Positions 19,218-29,153 are shown, numbered from the stretch's first letter. The stretch: DNA of 64,000 bases from JAGQYH01 sp041393015 (GCA_041393015.1 JAWKKV010000005.1:1-64000), one strand, 5' to 3'. Translations and numbers: made by a program. Notes: generated by a model not told the origin, from the letters alone.

Positions 19218-19248
19218 CGTTAAGCGATTAATTTTCAACCGTTTAACT

Positions 19249-19265
19249 AATAGCTAAAAGCTATT
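19249..19265. terminator. Small inverted repeat between convergent genes
   Basis: AATAGCT, three bases, AGCTATT forms a perfect 7-bp stem between the convergent apbE and outer-membrane-barrel genes. No T-run follows directly on either side, so it is at best a weak or factor-assisted terminator. The rest of the 104-base gap shows no other clear signal. Confidence 0.25.
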
Positions 19266-19321
19266 GAAATAGGATCGCTCGGCTGGAGCCAAGCTTTAGA
19301 TTGACATTATTCAGAAATCTA

Positions 19322-21070
19322 CTAAAAATCAAAGCTTTTATGTGGAATATTAAAACGAACAGCACCACTAATAAAATGCGTTTGATCGTTTAAAGAAGCG
19401 AGCTCACTTTTAGATTTTCTAAACTCATAAATCAAATCGATATACAAATTATGCCAAGGCTGGTATGAAGCTCTGCATTCTACATGATTAATTTTGGTTA
19501 AATATCCTTGATGAATGTCTACCCCAAATTCATTGGGTCTATTATCGGGAATATGCGTGACAAATATATCGTTGCCATAAGTAAAGTTTTCAGTGGTACC
19601 GTCATCTGCACCATATTTTGAATGAACATATTTGGCATTGAACCGTAATTGTTGCAAGGGTTGATAATTGACAATTGCAATTAACTCTGAAACATTAGCG
19701 CCTATGGGATGCGCCAATGGCTGATTATAATGAGAATAGTTAGCCACTTCAGTAGAATGTCCATACGCATAAGGTCTTATGAAATTAGCCTCTAATTGCA
19801 AATCTAAGTTTCCTAACCCAAAAGCATCAACATATTGAATCCCTAATTGTGCTGCAAACTTTGTTCCCCACCATTTATTGGGAGAAAATATTCCGCCTTC
19901 TAACGTTTCACCATTATCAGTTACAGTACCCAATTCATTACCAAAATTCAATTCATCAATTAAATACTGTCCGTAAATAGATAATCTACTAGCAATTAAT
20001 GCCCTAAAATCAAAACCAATCATGGCATTATCAGGTGAGCCAATGGCTTGTTCAATTGATCGGTAAAAAATAAGCGGATTCAAATATTGTAATTCAAATA
20101 CACCCGGTCGTGAAAATACAACCGCTTCAAAAACTCCCATATTAAAATGCTTCCCAATATTCCAACTTATATGGTGAATAGCAGCATACTTTCGCTCCAA
20201 GTTTTCATCTAATTGTGAAGGTCCGCCATATTTAGATACCAGCTGAGCAAAAATGGTTTGATAATTTATTTTCCAAACCCTGGCATTGATCTTAAAGAAA
20301 AGGTAGTCGTTACTAAATTCTGATAAGAAAAGAGATCGATAACCGTAACCAATTTTGTTTTTATCATAGCCAAATTGGAAGTGAACATGCTCGGTGGCGC
20401 TAAAAGTAACATAACCTCTTGCTTGGAAATAATCTGAACCGGAATTATTTCTGAATCGTTTGTAGTAACCTGCTCCCGGAACAACATTATTATCTTCAAT
20501 CCATTGTCGAACGTATTCAGGATAAATGGCTTGATTATCGGTTACATAAGCATAAAAGCCAAAGAAATCGTCAATCTGTCCTCTTAATTCAAAGCCATAA
20601 GTTCTGTAGAATTTAAAATCTCTTACTGCTTCATTTTCTGTTTCCATCCCCAATCTAAGTCCAACTACAGGATTTAGCATAATTTGAAAATTGGGTACAT
20701 CAGCATGTAAAAAATGTGCCGGATGACGATAGAAAGTTTTAAATATACCTCGCTTAGTATAAGATCTTCCTCGTTCACTCCATTCCATATTATCGCGATA
20801 AACATAATCCAATAAGTCTAAATCAACATCCGTCAATTCGGTATCAGAAAGTGTATCAATTTTAGATAAAAAAGCAGATACACCTTTTCGATCGTATGGT
20901 TTATGAACGGCATGAAATTCATCACTTAACTCACCACTTTTAATTTCTAATCTATTCACTATATCATTGGATTCATGTCCAAATGGTATATTACTGCTTT
21001 GAGCAACAACGCTAGTAAATGTCAGTAAATTTAAGGTTATAACTAATATGCTACTTAAAAATTTCCTCAT
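19322..21070 (-). CDS. Outer-membrane beta-barrel protein (Wzi/RemB-like)
   Basis: A 582-residue exported protein with signal peptide (about 1-23, ending VVAQ). The mature chain has many alternating-hydrophobic aromatic strands (for example FRLGM-like, YFQARGYVTF, HFQFGYDKNKIGYG, IYGQYLIDELNFGN) and ends with a phenylalanine (SFDF), as expected of an outer-membrane barrel. The pattern recalls Wzi capsule-assembly barrels and the flavobacterial gliding protein RemB, but the match is a judgement from the pattern, not an alignment. It begins 9 bases after the Na+ symporter gene, so the two are co-transcribed; a shared uptake or surface-polysaccharide role is possible. Confidence 0.7.
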   Translation of the reverse strand: MRKFLSSILVITLNLLTFTSVVAQSSNIPFGHESNDIVNRLEIKSGELSDEFHAVHKPYDRKGVSAFLSKIDTLSDTELTDVDLDLLDYVYRDNMEWSERGRSYTKRGIFKTFYRHPAHFLHADVPNFQIMLNPVVGLRLGMETENEAVRDFKFYRTYGFELRGQIDDFFGFYAYVTDNQAIYPEYVRQWIEDNNVVPGAGYYKRFRNNSGSDYFQARGYVTFSATEHVHFQFGYDKNKIGYGYRSLFLSEFSNDYLFFKINARVWKINYQTIFAQLVSKYGGPSQLDENLERKYAAIHHISWNIGKHFNMGVFEAVVFSRPGVFELQYLNPLIFYRSIEQAIGSPDNAMIGFDFRALIASRLSIYGQYLIDELNFGNELGTVTDNGETLEGGIFSPNKWWGTKFAAQLGIQYVDAFGLGNLDLQLEANFIRPYAYGHSTEVANYSHYNQPLAHPIGANVSELIAIVNYQPLQQLRFNAKYVHSKYGADDGTTENFTYGNDIFVTHIPDNRPNEFGVDIHQGYLTKINHVECRASYQPWHNLYIDLIYEFRKSKSELASLNDQTHFISGAVRFNIPHKSFDF

Positions 21071-21079
21071 ATTCCCCTA

Positions 21080-22900
21080 TCATTTAAAGATGGAAGTTTT
21101 ATCAATGGTTTTGCTCAAAGCTACAAAACTTACTAAAACTATTGCACCAATAATTCCAGCTTCTTTCCATTCCATTAAAATAGTTTTACCAATCAAGAAT
21201 AAAAATCCATAGGTAAAAACAATAGCTAATAACCAACTCAATATGGCATATCCAAAAGTACTATTCTCTCCTCCTGCTTTTTGAAAAGGAGACCAATTAC
21301 CCATAGGCTGTACTTTATCATAAAAATGTTGCAACGTTTCATTTTTTGTTGGCTTCGTTAAAAATGTTACGATTAACCAAACCACAGTAGTAAAAGCCAC
21401 TGTCATTAAAAATACATTTGGGAAGGTATCTAGAAATGTTAAAGTCGACTCCGAAGCATTTCCAGTAGCCTTAAAAATGGCCACTGCTCCTATGACTATA
21501 AACGGTGCAATGGTAGCACTAATTTCACTCCAAGCATTAATTCGCCACCAATACCATCTTAAAATCAAAACCATTCCTAATCCCGCACCACATTGCATAA
21601 TAAACGCCCAAGCTCCTTTGATGCTTTCCAATTGATAAGTCACACCAAAAGCAATCAACATTACAATGAATGTGGTAACCCGGGAAGCCATCACCAATTG
21701 TTTGTTTTCTCTATTTTCATCAATGGTATTATCTCCTTCAGTTCTATAATTCGTTTTCTTCTTTAAGAACCTTTTATAAAAATCATTTACTAAATAACTA
21801 CTACCCCAGTTTAATTGAGTGGAAATGGTACTCATATAAGCTGAGAAAAATGCGACCAACAATAGGCCTTTAAAACCATTTGGTAAAAAATCGCGCATGG
21901 CATAAACATAGCCTAATTTAGCAGTGTCGTCATTCAATTCAGGATATAATACCAACGCAGCTAAGCCTACTAAAATCCACGGCCAAGGTCTTATACAATA
22001 ATGGGCAATTTGAAAAAACAAAGTAGCATAAACGGCATCTTTTTCAGATTTAGCAGACATCATTCGCTGTGCAATATAACCACCACCGCCTGGCTCTGCA
22101 CCAGGATACCAAGACGCCCACCATTGAACCGTAGCATAAGTAAAAAATGCTGCTACACTTAATCCTAAAGTCGTTCCAACACCATTTCCACCCACCGTTG
22201 GAAAAAAGTTTAAAATGGCAGGATCAATAGCATCCAATTGTGTTTTCAACCCAGCAATACCGCCAATCTGTTCAGATGACATTACAAAAATGGCGAGTAC
22301 AATACAACCAATCATCGCAATTACAAATTGGATAACATCCGTCATTACAACGCCTAAAAGACCTGAAAAAGAGGAATATATAGCGACAAATAACATCGCT
22401 AAACCCGTGTATAAAAATGCCTGATAGTGACTTAAATTGAAGAATACTTCTAACAATGACATTAAGGCAACATTTACCCAAGCGATAATGACAACGTTCA
22501 TAAACAAGCCTAAATAAATGGATTTAAACCCTCTCAAAACTGCCGCTTCTCGCCCACTATATCTAAGTTCTATCAATTCAACTTCCGTCAATACATCAGC
22601 TTTCCTCCATAAATTAGCAAAGAAAAATGTCGTTAATAATCCGCCCGCTAAAAAACTCCACCACAACCAGTTTCCGGCTATTCCATTGGCATGTACTAAC
22701 TCTGTTACCGCTAAAGGGGTATCTGCCGCAAAAGTGGTAGCTACCATCGATATCCCCGCTAAGTACCAAGGTAAATTTCTTCCTGCTAAGAAATAAGACG
22801 TTAAATCTTTACCTGCCTTTTTAGTGTAGGATAACCCAACGGATAAAATGATTAAAAGAAAGAAAGCAACCACTACAAAATCCAAAGTTGACAGATGCAT
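21080..22900 (-). CDS. Sodium:solute symporter (SSF family)
   Basis: A 606-residue inner-membrane transporter with about 13-15 hydrophobic helices. SSF hallmarks are DFVVVAFFLLIILSVGL with KKAGKDLTSYFLAGRNLPW, the SMVATTFAADTPLAV segment in helix 2 (Na+ site region) and later VDFYKRFL-type loops following AYMSTISTQLNWGSSYLVND. SSF proteins import sugars, amino acids, sialic acid or vitamins with Na+; the substrate cannot be read off. It is the first gene of a two-gene unit with the barrel protein, divergent from pyrC across a palindrome-containing gap. Confidence 0.92.
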   Translation of the reverse strand: MHLSTLDFVVVAFFLLIILSVGLSYTKKAGKDLTSYFLAGRNLPWYLAGISMVATTFAADTPLAVTELVHANGIAGNWLWWSFLAGGLLTTFFFANLWRKADVLTEVELIELRYSGREAAVLRGFKSIYLGLFMNVVIIAWVNVALMSLLEVFFNLSHYQAFLYTGLAMLFVAIYSSFSGLLGVVMTDVIQFVIAMIGCIVLAIFVMSSEQIGGIAGLKTQLDAIDPAILNFFPTVGGNGVGTTLGLSVAAFFTYATVQWWASWYPGAEPGGGGYIAQRMMSAKSEKDAVYATLFFQIAHYCIRPWPWILVGLAALVLYPELNDDTAKLGYVYAMRDFLPNGFKGLLLVAFFSAYMSTISTQLNWGSSYLVNDFYKRFLKKKTNYRTEGDNTIDENRENKQLVMASRVTTFIVMLIAFGVTYQLESIKGAWAFIMQCGAGLGMVLILRWYWWRINAWSEISATIAPFIVIGAVAIFKATGNASESTLTFLDTFPNVFLMTVAFTTVVWLIVTFLTKPTKNETLQHFYDKVQPMGNWSPFQKAGGENSTFGYAILSWLLAIVFTYGFLFLIGKTILMEWKEAGIIGAIVLVSFVALSKTIDKTSIFK

Positions 22901-22942
22901 TCAGTAAAAATTTAAAGATGATTAGTAATTTTAATTTTATTA

Positions 22943-22957
22943 CAACAAATTTTGTTG
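22943..22957. promoter_or_regulatory. Palindrome in divergent symporter/pyrC promoter region
   Basis: CAACAAA and TTTGTTG flank a single T, a perfect 15-base inverted repeat located between the divergent symporter and pyrC starts. Its TTG could also serve as a -33 element, 21 bases before TATTTTAC (22979-22986), a near match to the Bacteroidota -7 box. If so, transcription of pyrC would start almost at its ATG (22994). Operator or promoter function is inferred. Confidence 0.35.
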
Positions 22958-22993
22958 ATTTATCTCGCTAAAATTAGATATTTTACCCTCAAT

Positions 22994-24355
22994 ATGGACG
23001 CTAATAAAAAAAGTTTACCCACATACCTGATCAAAGGCGGCACAATTATTAATGAAGGTCAGTTAAAAGTGGCTGATATATTAATCAAAAATGGCAAAAT
23101 TGAAAAAATTGATCAAGATATCAGTCATGCTTCAGCAATAGAAATAAATGCAGAAGGGAAACATGTGATGCCTGGCATCATTGATGACCAAGTTCATTTC
23201 AGAGAGCCCGGACTTACCCACAAAGCAACTATTGGCAGTGAAGCAAAAGCCGCGGTGGCCGGCGGAGTAACCAGTTTTATGGAGATGCCGAATACGAAAC
23301 CGGCTGCTTTAACGCAAGAATTATTACAAGATAAATATGATATCGCCCATCGTACTTCTTATGCTAATTATTCATTTTTCATGGGTGCTTCCAATGATAA
23401 TATTGAGGAAGTGCTAAAAACAAATGCAGAAACGGTTTGTGGCGTGAAGGTTTTTATGGGGTCTTCTACAGGAAATATGTTGGTTGATAATGAAACCACG
23501 CTTAGAAATTTATTTTCTAAAGTACCTATGTTGATTGCAGCTCATTGTGAAGATGAACAAACTATAAGGAACAATACAGCTGTTTATAAGGAAAAATATG
23601 GAGAGAACATTCCTATGTCATGCCATCCTGAAATAAGAAATATTGAAGCTTGCTATCTTTCTTCTTCCATGGGAATTGCTTTGGCAAAAGAATTTAATAC
23701 AAGATTTCATGTTTTGCATATTTCTACGGCAGATGAGTTGGCGTTGTTTACCAATTCAATTCCTTTAAAAGAAAAGCGAATTACCAGCGAAGTATGTGTT
23801 CATCATTTATATTTTTCTAAAGATGATTATGCTGAACTCGGAAGCAAAATAAAATGTAATCCAGCAATTAAAGAAAGCTACCATAAAGAAGCATTGTTCA
23901 AAGCATTATTAGATGACCGATTAGACATCATTGCCACAGACCATGCTCCACATACCATAGAGGAAAAATCAAATAGCTATTTTAATGCGCCTTCGGGTTT
24001 GCCATTGGTACAACATACTTTAAATGTAATGTTGGATTTTTATCATCAAGGTAAAATTTCCCTTGAAAAAATCATTGAAAAAATGTGTCACGCTCCGGCG
24101 CAATGCTTTAATGTTAAAGAACGAGGTTATTTGAGAGAAGGTTATTGGGCCGATATGGCAGTCATTGACATTGATCAACAATGGCAAGTGAGCAAAGACA
24201 ATATATTGTATAAATGTGGTTGGTCGCCTTTAGAAGGTAAAACCTTAAAAGGAATTGTTGATCAAACTTTTGTCAGTGGTTACTTAGCCTATGACAAAGG
24301 TCAATTCTCTGATTTCAAAAGTGGAGAGAGATTACTTTTTGAAGTTAATCAATAA
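22994..24355 (+). CDS. pyrC: Dihydroorotase-family amidohydrolase
   Basis: Predicted pyrimidine biosynthesis enzyme closing carbamoyl-aspartate to dihydroorotate; 453 residues from the ATG at 22994, preferred over an upstream TTG (22952) that adds residues lacking family similarity. The amidohydrolase segments are GIIDDQVHFREPG, FMGSSTGNML, AHCEDE, LHIST and ATDHAPH. The metal-binding HxH of the first segment reads Gln66-Val-His68, so the first His ligand is replaced. The other ligands look intact. Such Q-V-H variants may still be functional, or this may be a relative with another cyclic amide substrate. Monocistronic. Confidence 0.88.
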   Translation: MDANKKSLPTYLIKGGTIINEGQLKVADILIKNGKIEKIDQDISHASAIEINAEGKHVMPGIIDDQVHFREPGLTHKATIGSEAKAAVAGGVTSFMEMPNTKPAALTQELLQDKYDIAHRTSYANYSFFMGASNDNIEEVLKTNAETVCGVKVFMGSSTGNMLVDNETTLRNLFSKVPMLIAAHCEDEQTIRNNTAVYKEKYGENIPMSCHPEIRNIEACYLSSSMGIALAKEFNTRFHVLHISTADELALFTNSIPLKEKRITSEVCVHHLYFSKDDYAELGSKIKCNPAIKESYHKEALFKALLDDRLDIIATDHAPHTIEEKSNSYFNAPSGLPLVQHTLNVMLDFYHQGKISLEKIIEKMCHAPAQCFNVKERGYLREGYWADMAVIDIDQQWQVSKDNILYKCGWSPLEGKTLKGIVDQTFVSGYLAYDKGQFSDFKSGERLLFEVNQ

Positions 24356-24375
24356 GTACTTTCTAGAAAACAGAA

Positions 24376-25083
24376 TTAATCCTTCTTATTCTTTTCTTGA
24401 TTCAACAATACTAAGTTATTCTTGGCTAAAGCAAAATTTGGTTGTGCACGCAATGCTTCGTTAAAGTATTCCTCAGCAGCTGCAAGATCTCCGTTCAACA
24501 ATTGAATATAACCAGCAAAATTCCAACTAGCAGCATACAAACTAACATCTTGAAAAGAGTTATCTCCTACTTTTACCCGAGTTGTTTGGGTCATACTATT
24601 ATCATGTAAAGTTACTTCATTTAACAAGGCAATTGCCTTTTCGTATTCTTTATCACTAAAATGCAAAGTAGCCAATTTGTATTTAATACCTATAAAGCTT
24701 CCTGATGTATCTGCATCATTCAATTCAGTGAATAAAGCTTTAGCTTCACCTTGCATTCCAATTTGCAAAGCAGATTCCGCCATAATCATTTTTTGATCTC
24801 GACTTTTATTATTGATGCGCTTTGTAGTATTGAAGGCACCATAAGAATTGCCTGAGATAAAGTATAAACGCGATAATGTATCTAAAACAGCTTGATTGGT
24901 GGTATCAAAAGCATAAATAGAATTTACTTCAACGATGGCAGTTGCTATATCACCATTGCTTACTGCCGTATTGTAATTCTTCCAATGTTTATTCATTTCA
25001 GTTCGCGGTGTGGTGCATTGAATCACAGCCAATACAATTACAATAGCGAACAAATAATTTTTTAGTTTAAATTTATTAAGCAT
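24376..25083 (-). CDS. TPR-containing lipoprotein
   Basis: From the ATG at 25083 (235 residues) the protein has a lipoprotein signal with lipobox VIQC; the longer start at 25116 would bury that signal. The mature part consists of helical repeats resembling tetratricopeptides, clearest near the end (LLNGDLAAAEEYFNEALRA followed by QPNFALAKNNLVLLNQE) and around YEKAIALLNEV. It probably serves as a periplasm-facing scaffold. Convergent with pyrC and divergent from the histidine kinase gene; no partner is evident. Confidence 0.82.
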   Translation of the reverse strand: MLNKFKLKNYLFAIVIVLAVIQCTTPRTEMNKHWKNYNTAVSNGDIATAIVEVNSIYAFDTTNQAVLDTLSRLYFISGNSYGAFNTTKRINNKSRDQKMIMAESALQIGMQGEAKALFTELNDADTSGSFIGIKYKLATLHFSDKEYEKAIALLNEVTLHDNSMTQTTRVKVGDNSFQDVSLYAASWNFAGYIQLLNGDLAAAEEYFNEALRAQPNFALAKNNLVLLNQEKNKKD

Positions 25084-25231
25084 TGGTAGAAATTTTGTTT
25101 TATCTAAGCGAGCCAAAGATATAATGTTTCAATTGATATTGGCACACATTGCAATTTTTACATATTTAATTAATGAATAGATTTACCGTAATTTCGAAGA
25201 ACAATTTATTTCGATTCTAATTTGTAGTTAA

Positions 25232-26278
25232 ATGAAAATATATACTAGACTCTCTAAAATAAAAATGCTAAAACGTTATTCTTATAAATTTCTATTTGTA
25301 GCGTTTATTGGTATACATGTACCATTGATAGGCATTATTGTGTTTATTATTCTTACCCAAGGAAACTCTCTGACTCCTTTGTCCATTATTATGATTTCCT
25401 TGATTCTTACATTATTTGCAACTGGAGTAACACTCTATTTTTTAGATCAACTATTAGCTCCACTCACTCAAAGTAAGATAGCACTTGAAAATTATGTAGA
25501 TAGAGCGGAACTACCCAATTTACCAATTGAACATAAAGACGAAGCCGGTATTTTAATGCAAAAATTACAATCTACCTTATTAAAATTAGACGAACTAGTT
25601 AAAGCCAAAGATGATTTAGTTTCTGTTATTTCTCATGATATTAGAACACCATTATCACACATGATTAGCTATGCAGAGCTTTTAAAAATGGGCAATGTTG
25701 ATGATAAAGCTAGTGGTTATGCCGATAAAATTATCACCTCCGGTAATCAACAATTAGCCATGTTAGAGTCTCTTCTTAATTTACTCCAACAGCAAGGTAT
25801 GAGTATTACAGAAATGGATAAATCCGATATTAAAGTTATTGATCTTGTTAATGAATCCCTCAATGGTATTGAAAACATCATTAGTTCTAAAAATTTAAAT
25901 ATTCAATTAGATATCGACAATGATTTATCTGTTAAAGTAAATGAAAGTCTATTCAGTCATGTTATTCATAACTTGATTCATAATGCCTGTAAATTTTCTA
26001 AAAAAGGAGATATAATTACGATCAATGCAAAAGTAGTTGATCAAAACAATACTACCATTTCGATTATAGATAATGGTATTGGTTTTGAACCTTCTGCTGC
26101 TGAGGACATTTTCAATAAATTCACTAAAAAGGGCCAAGTAGGCACATCAGGAGAAAGTAGCACAGGATTAGGCTTATATGTAAGCAAAACGATAACCAAC
26201 AAACATGCTGGAAGTATTACAGCTTTTAGCAAAGGTAAAGATCAAGGAGCTACCTTTACGGTGACGATTCCTAATTAA
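25232..26278 (+). CDS. Sensor histidine kinase (orphan)
   Basis: A 348-residue inner-membrane kinase with two N-terminal helices (about 20-42 and 50-72) and almost no periplasmic loop, so it probably senses the membrane or an internal signal. The dimerisation/phosphoacceptor box SHDIRTPLSH holds His135; ATP-binding boxes are N (HNLIHNACKF), G1 (DNGIGF) and G2 (GLGLYVSK). No response-regulator gene is adjacent, so its partner must be encoded elsewhere. Its 3' end overlaps the convergent thioesterase gene by 8 bases, which could allow antisense interference between the two. Confidence 0.93.
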   Translation: MKIYTRLSKIKMLKRYSYKFLFVAFIGIHVPLIGIIVFIILTQGNSLTPLSIIMISLILTLFATGVTLYFLDQLLAPLTQSKIALENYVDRAELPNLPIEHKDEAGILMQKLQSTLLKLDELVKAKDDLVSVISHDIRTPLSHMISYAELLKMGNVDDKASGYADKIITSGNQQLAMLESLLNLLQQQGMSITEMDKSDIKVIDLVNESLNGIENIISSKNLNIQLDIDNDLSVKVNESLFSHVIHNLIHNACKFSKKGDIITINAKVVDQNNTTISIIDNGIGFEPSAAEDIFNKFTKKGQVGTSGESSTGLGLYVSKTITNKHAGSITAFSKGKDQGATFTVTIPN

Positions 26279-26780
26279 ATATATTTTTTAAACTACCGGC
26301 ATCTTTAGCTTTAATTTTTCCAGCCAACACCAGTCGAAGTTCTCGACGTTTTAAAGCATCATCAAAAAGTTTGTGTTCTTGTTCCGTTTCCGGTTGAAGT
26401 TGTGGAACGGCTATACTATTGCCATGTTCATCCAACGCCACAAAAGTAAAAAAGGCGGTATGAGAAAGAATCTCTGTTTTCTTTTCAATGTTTTGAACGA
26501 TCACCTCACAAAAAACTTCCATAGAAGTATTAAATGCTCGAGTAACAAACGATTTAATAGTGACCACATCTCCTACTCTTATCGGTTCTTTAAAAGATAC
26601 ATTATCTACAGCAGCTGTTACTGCAATATGTCCGGCATGTTTCAACGCACTAATTCCGGTGGCTACATCCATCCATTTCAATAAATTGCCTCCCATTAAA
26701 TTACCCAATGGATTGGTTTGCCCCGGCATAATTAATTCTGTATGAATGTTTAGAGAGTCGGATGGTGTTTTGATGGACAT
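26271..26780 (-). CDS. Acyl-CoA thioesterase (hot-dog fold)
   Basis: A 169-residue cytoplasmic thioesterase of the YciA/BACH type. The N-terminal strand and helix MPGQTNPLGNLMGGNLLKWMD is the classic active-site region (Asn and Asp), followed by DNVSFKEPIRVGDVVTI. It hydrolyses acyl-CoA esters and may regulate fatty-acyl pools. The C-terminal 40 residues (from EQEHKLFDDALKRRELR) form a charged helical tail. It overlaps the convergent histidine kinase by 8 bases. Substrate chain length is not predictable. Confidence 0.92.
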   Translation of the reverse strand: MSIKTPSDSLNIHTELIMPGQTNPLGNLMGGNLLKWMDVATGISALKHAGHIAVTAAVDNVSFKEPIRVGDVVTIKSFVTRAFNTSMEVFCEVIVQNIEKKTEILSHTAFFTFVALDEHGNSIAVPQLQPETEQEHKLFDDALKRRELRLVLAGKIKAKDAGSLKNIFN

Positions 26781-26843
26781 GTCTTCTAGTATTTATCGCA
26801 CAAAAGTAAGACAATCAATAAGGAAAACTGCAGCTCTTTCTAA

Positions 26844-29153
26844 TTAATATTTAACCATGCTCCATTTCCCTTCATTACCAAGCAATACGTTCTCATCACT
26901 TAATTGATTGGCATAAACATTTACAAATGGTATTACTGTTTTACCCGATTTATCAATAACACCAAACTTTTTATCGCTATTTGAAACAACCGCATAGCCA
27001 TTTTTAAAATTATTGGTATTGACATAATCTGTTGTCAATTTTGATTGCCCTTTAGCGTTGATTAACTCAATTTTCATATTTTTCCTTACCCAACAAACTC
27101 CATCTGAGAATACGGCGACTTCGTCAAACTGCAATGGAACTTTTACTTTTCCCTTTGTATCTATGAAACCCCATAAATTATCCTTTTTGACACCAAACAA
27201 ACCATCCGAAAATGATTTTAACTCATCGTATTCTAAGGGCACAATTACTTTTCCTGTCTCATTTATAAAACCAAGCTTACCGCCTTTTTTAACCATGGCA
27301 TATCCATTATTAAAAGCTCCTACTTCATCAAATTGAAAATCAATAACGGTTTCGCCCTCTTTATTGATAAAGCCCCAAAGATTGGATGGACCTAACTGAA
27401 CTGGCGCCAAACCATTATCAGAAAAATTGCCATATGCCTTATAGCTTGCAGGAATCACTTTCTGACCGGTTTTATCATAAAAACCAATCAAACCATAACT
27501 TCCTTGAAATACTGCTCTATCGTTGTAAAAATCACCACAAGCCATTAAAGACTCAAATACTTGCTTACCTGATTTATCAATAAAATAGTATTTAGCACCC
27601 ATTCTTGACAACATCAAACCATCACTAAACTTAGAATACTCTACATCCTTATGTGGTAAGCTAAATAGTTTTTCAGCATTGTAATTATAAGCGACTAACG
27701 AATCGTAATATCCATCCTGCGTAATGATAACTCCATCATCAGAACTTAGAATTTTACTAAAAATAGGCTCAAAAATCACTTTATTATCTACTGTAATCAC
27801 TCCTTTTTTCATTCCATTTTCCACTACCATAATTCCATCCTCATTGGCTTGCACCAACACATCATATGGCAAAACTGATGTTTCTTTGGTTTTTAAATTG
27901 AAAAACGCATAATTGTTCTTTTGTTCTATATAAATTTCATTGCCGTTAAAGGTGGCGCTTTTCACTTTAGGAATTGATTTTTCAAAAATGAAATCTTGCT
28001 GATCGAAATCGTAAACCATTATTTTAAAATCGTTAGAGATGATAGCTTGTTTCTCAGATGAGCCTAGCACTTTTGCGTTATCTATCAATTTAATTGTATC
28101 TCCATTTGCACTTAAAATGATGAGATTATCTAAACCCGAAACATATAAAAAATCATCATAGCGATTGCTGATGGTGCCGTAAACAAAATCGCTTAAAAAC
28201 TTGCCCTCGCTATTGACTAAAGCATATTTTTGAAGTTTATTATTGTATACTTTAAGATGGGCATTACTCAATGTGTAGATTTTTCCCTCATTGTAAGTCA
28301 TTAGAGTATCAAAAGAACGATTGATGATATAATAAGTAGTATCTTCTCTGGTGAAAAAATTACCATTGTTAAGTGCCACTAGTTCATCGTATGCTGGCTC
28401 TAAAACAAAATTGTTTTTCACATCAATAAAACCATATTTAGTTACTGATTTTTTTGTACTATACTTCCCTCCTATAAAAACTGTTTTTGTTGTTTTATAA
28501 CCGTTAAAATTTCTATAGATTTCACTATAATTAGGTTCTGCAATCCATTCGCCTTTCTTATTAATAATACCTTTATTGGCGCTGTAGACTTCGCCCGGCA
28601 ATTCAGTAACTACAGAATAGCCATCGTAAAACTCATTAATGAATTTAAACTTATCCGTAGGAATAATGATATTCTGCTCAATATCCATTACACCACAATT
28701 GCCTTCCTTTCTAAAAGCAATTAATCCTTCACTATATTTTGACAGATAAGAATACTCTAATGGTAAAATAATCTCCCCAGCTGTGTTGATCATTCCAAAT
28801 TTATAGTCTTTATAAACGACTGATAAGCCATTATTAAATTCATTTATTTTATCATATTCAAATGGCAATACGGTGTCATTGCTCATTGTAATTAATCCAT
28901 AGCGATCACCACTATTTTGCGCTTTTAGCAAATCATCTTCCATCAGCCATAAACTCTTATAGGCAATTGGTAAAATGATGCTATCTTCTAATGTAGACAA
29001 GCCATATAGACCATTTTGCTCTAACTTAAAGTAGCCATCTTTATAATATGATTTTGTAATTAAAGTATCTTGAGCGGACAAGGAAACCATTCCAAAAATG
29101 GTTAGACAAAGGGTTAATAAATTTCTGATCATTTGAATATTTGTTTTATTCAT
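26844..29153 (-). CDS. Exported WG-repeat protein
   Basis: A 769-residue protein with a signal peptide (second Met at residue 8 is an equally good start; cleavage after LSAQ). Almost the whole mature chain consists of WG/beta repeats of about 45-60 residues, each with a core of the kind G-x-I-N-x-x-G-x-x-x-I-P-x-x-Y/F-D, for example LWGFINKEGETVI and LGFINETGKVIVP. The repeats are clearest in the C-terminal 300 residues and degrade in the middle. Such proteins are common and mostly uncharacterised in Bacteroidota, probably periplasmic or surface beta-solenoid binding proteins. No sorting domain is visible. Confidence 0.88.
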   Translation of the reverse strand: MNKTNIQMIRNLLTLCLTIFGMVSLSAQDTLITKSYYKDGYFKLEQNGLYGLSTLEDSIILPIAYKSLWLMEDDLLKAQNSGDRYGLITMSNDTVLPFEYDKINEFNNGLSVVYKDYKFGMINTAGEIILPLEYSYLSKYSEGLIAFRKEGNCGVMDIEQNIIIPTDKFKFINEFYDGYSVVTELPGEVYSANKGIINKKGEWIAEPNYSEIYRNFNGYKTTKTVFIGGKYSTKKSVTKYGFIDVKNNFVLEPAYDELVALNNGNFFTREDTTYYIINRSFDTLMTYNEGKIYTLSNAHLKVYNNKLQKYALVNSEGKFLSDFVYGTISNRYDDFLYVSGLDNLIILSANGDTIKLIDNAKVLGSSEKQAIISNDFKIMVYDFDQQDFIFEKSIPKVKSATFNGNEIYIEQKNNYAFFNLKTKETSVLPYDVLVQANEDGIMVVENGMKKGVITVDNKVIFEPIFSKILSSDDGVIITQDGYYDSLVAYNYNAEKLFSLPHKDVEYSKFSDGLMLSRMGAKYYFIDKSGKQVFESLMACGDFYNDRAVFQGSYGLIGFYDKTGQKVIPASYKAYGNFSDNGLAPVQLGPSNLWGFINKEGETVIDFQFDEVGAFNNGYAMVKKGGKLGFINETGKVIVPLEYDELKSFSDGLFGVKKDNLWGFIDTKGKVKVPLQFDEVAVFSDGVCWVRKNMKIELINAKGQSKLTTDYVNTNNFKNGYAVVSNSDKKFGVIDKSGKTVIPFVNVYANQLSDENVLLGNEGKWSMVKY

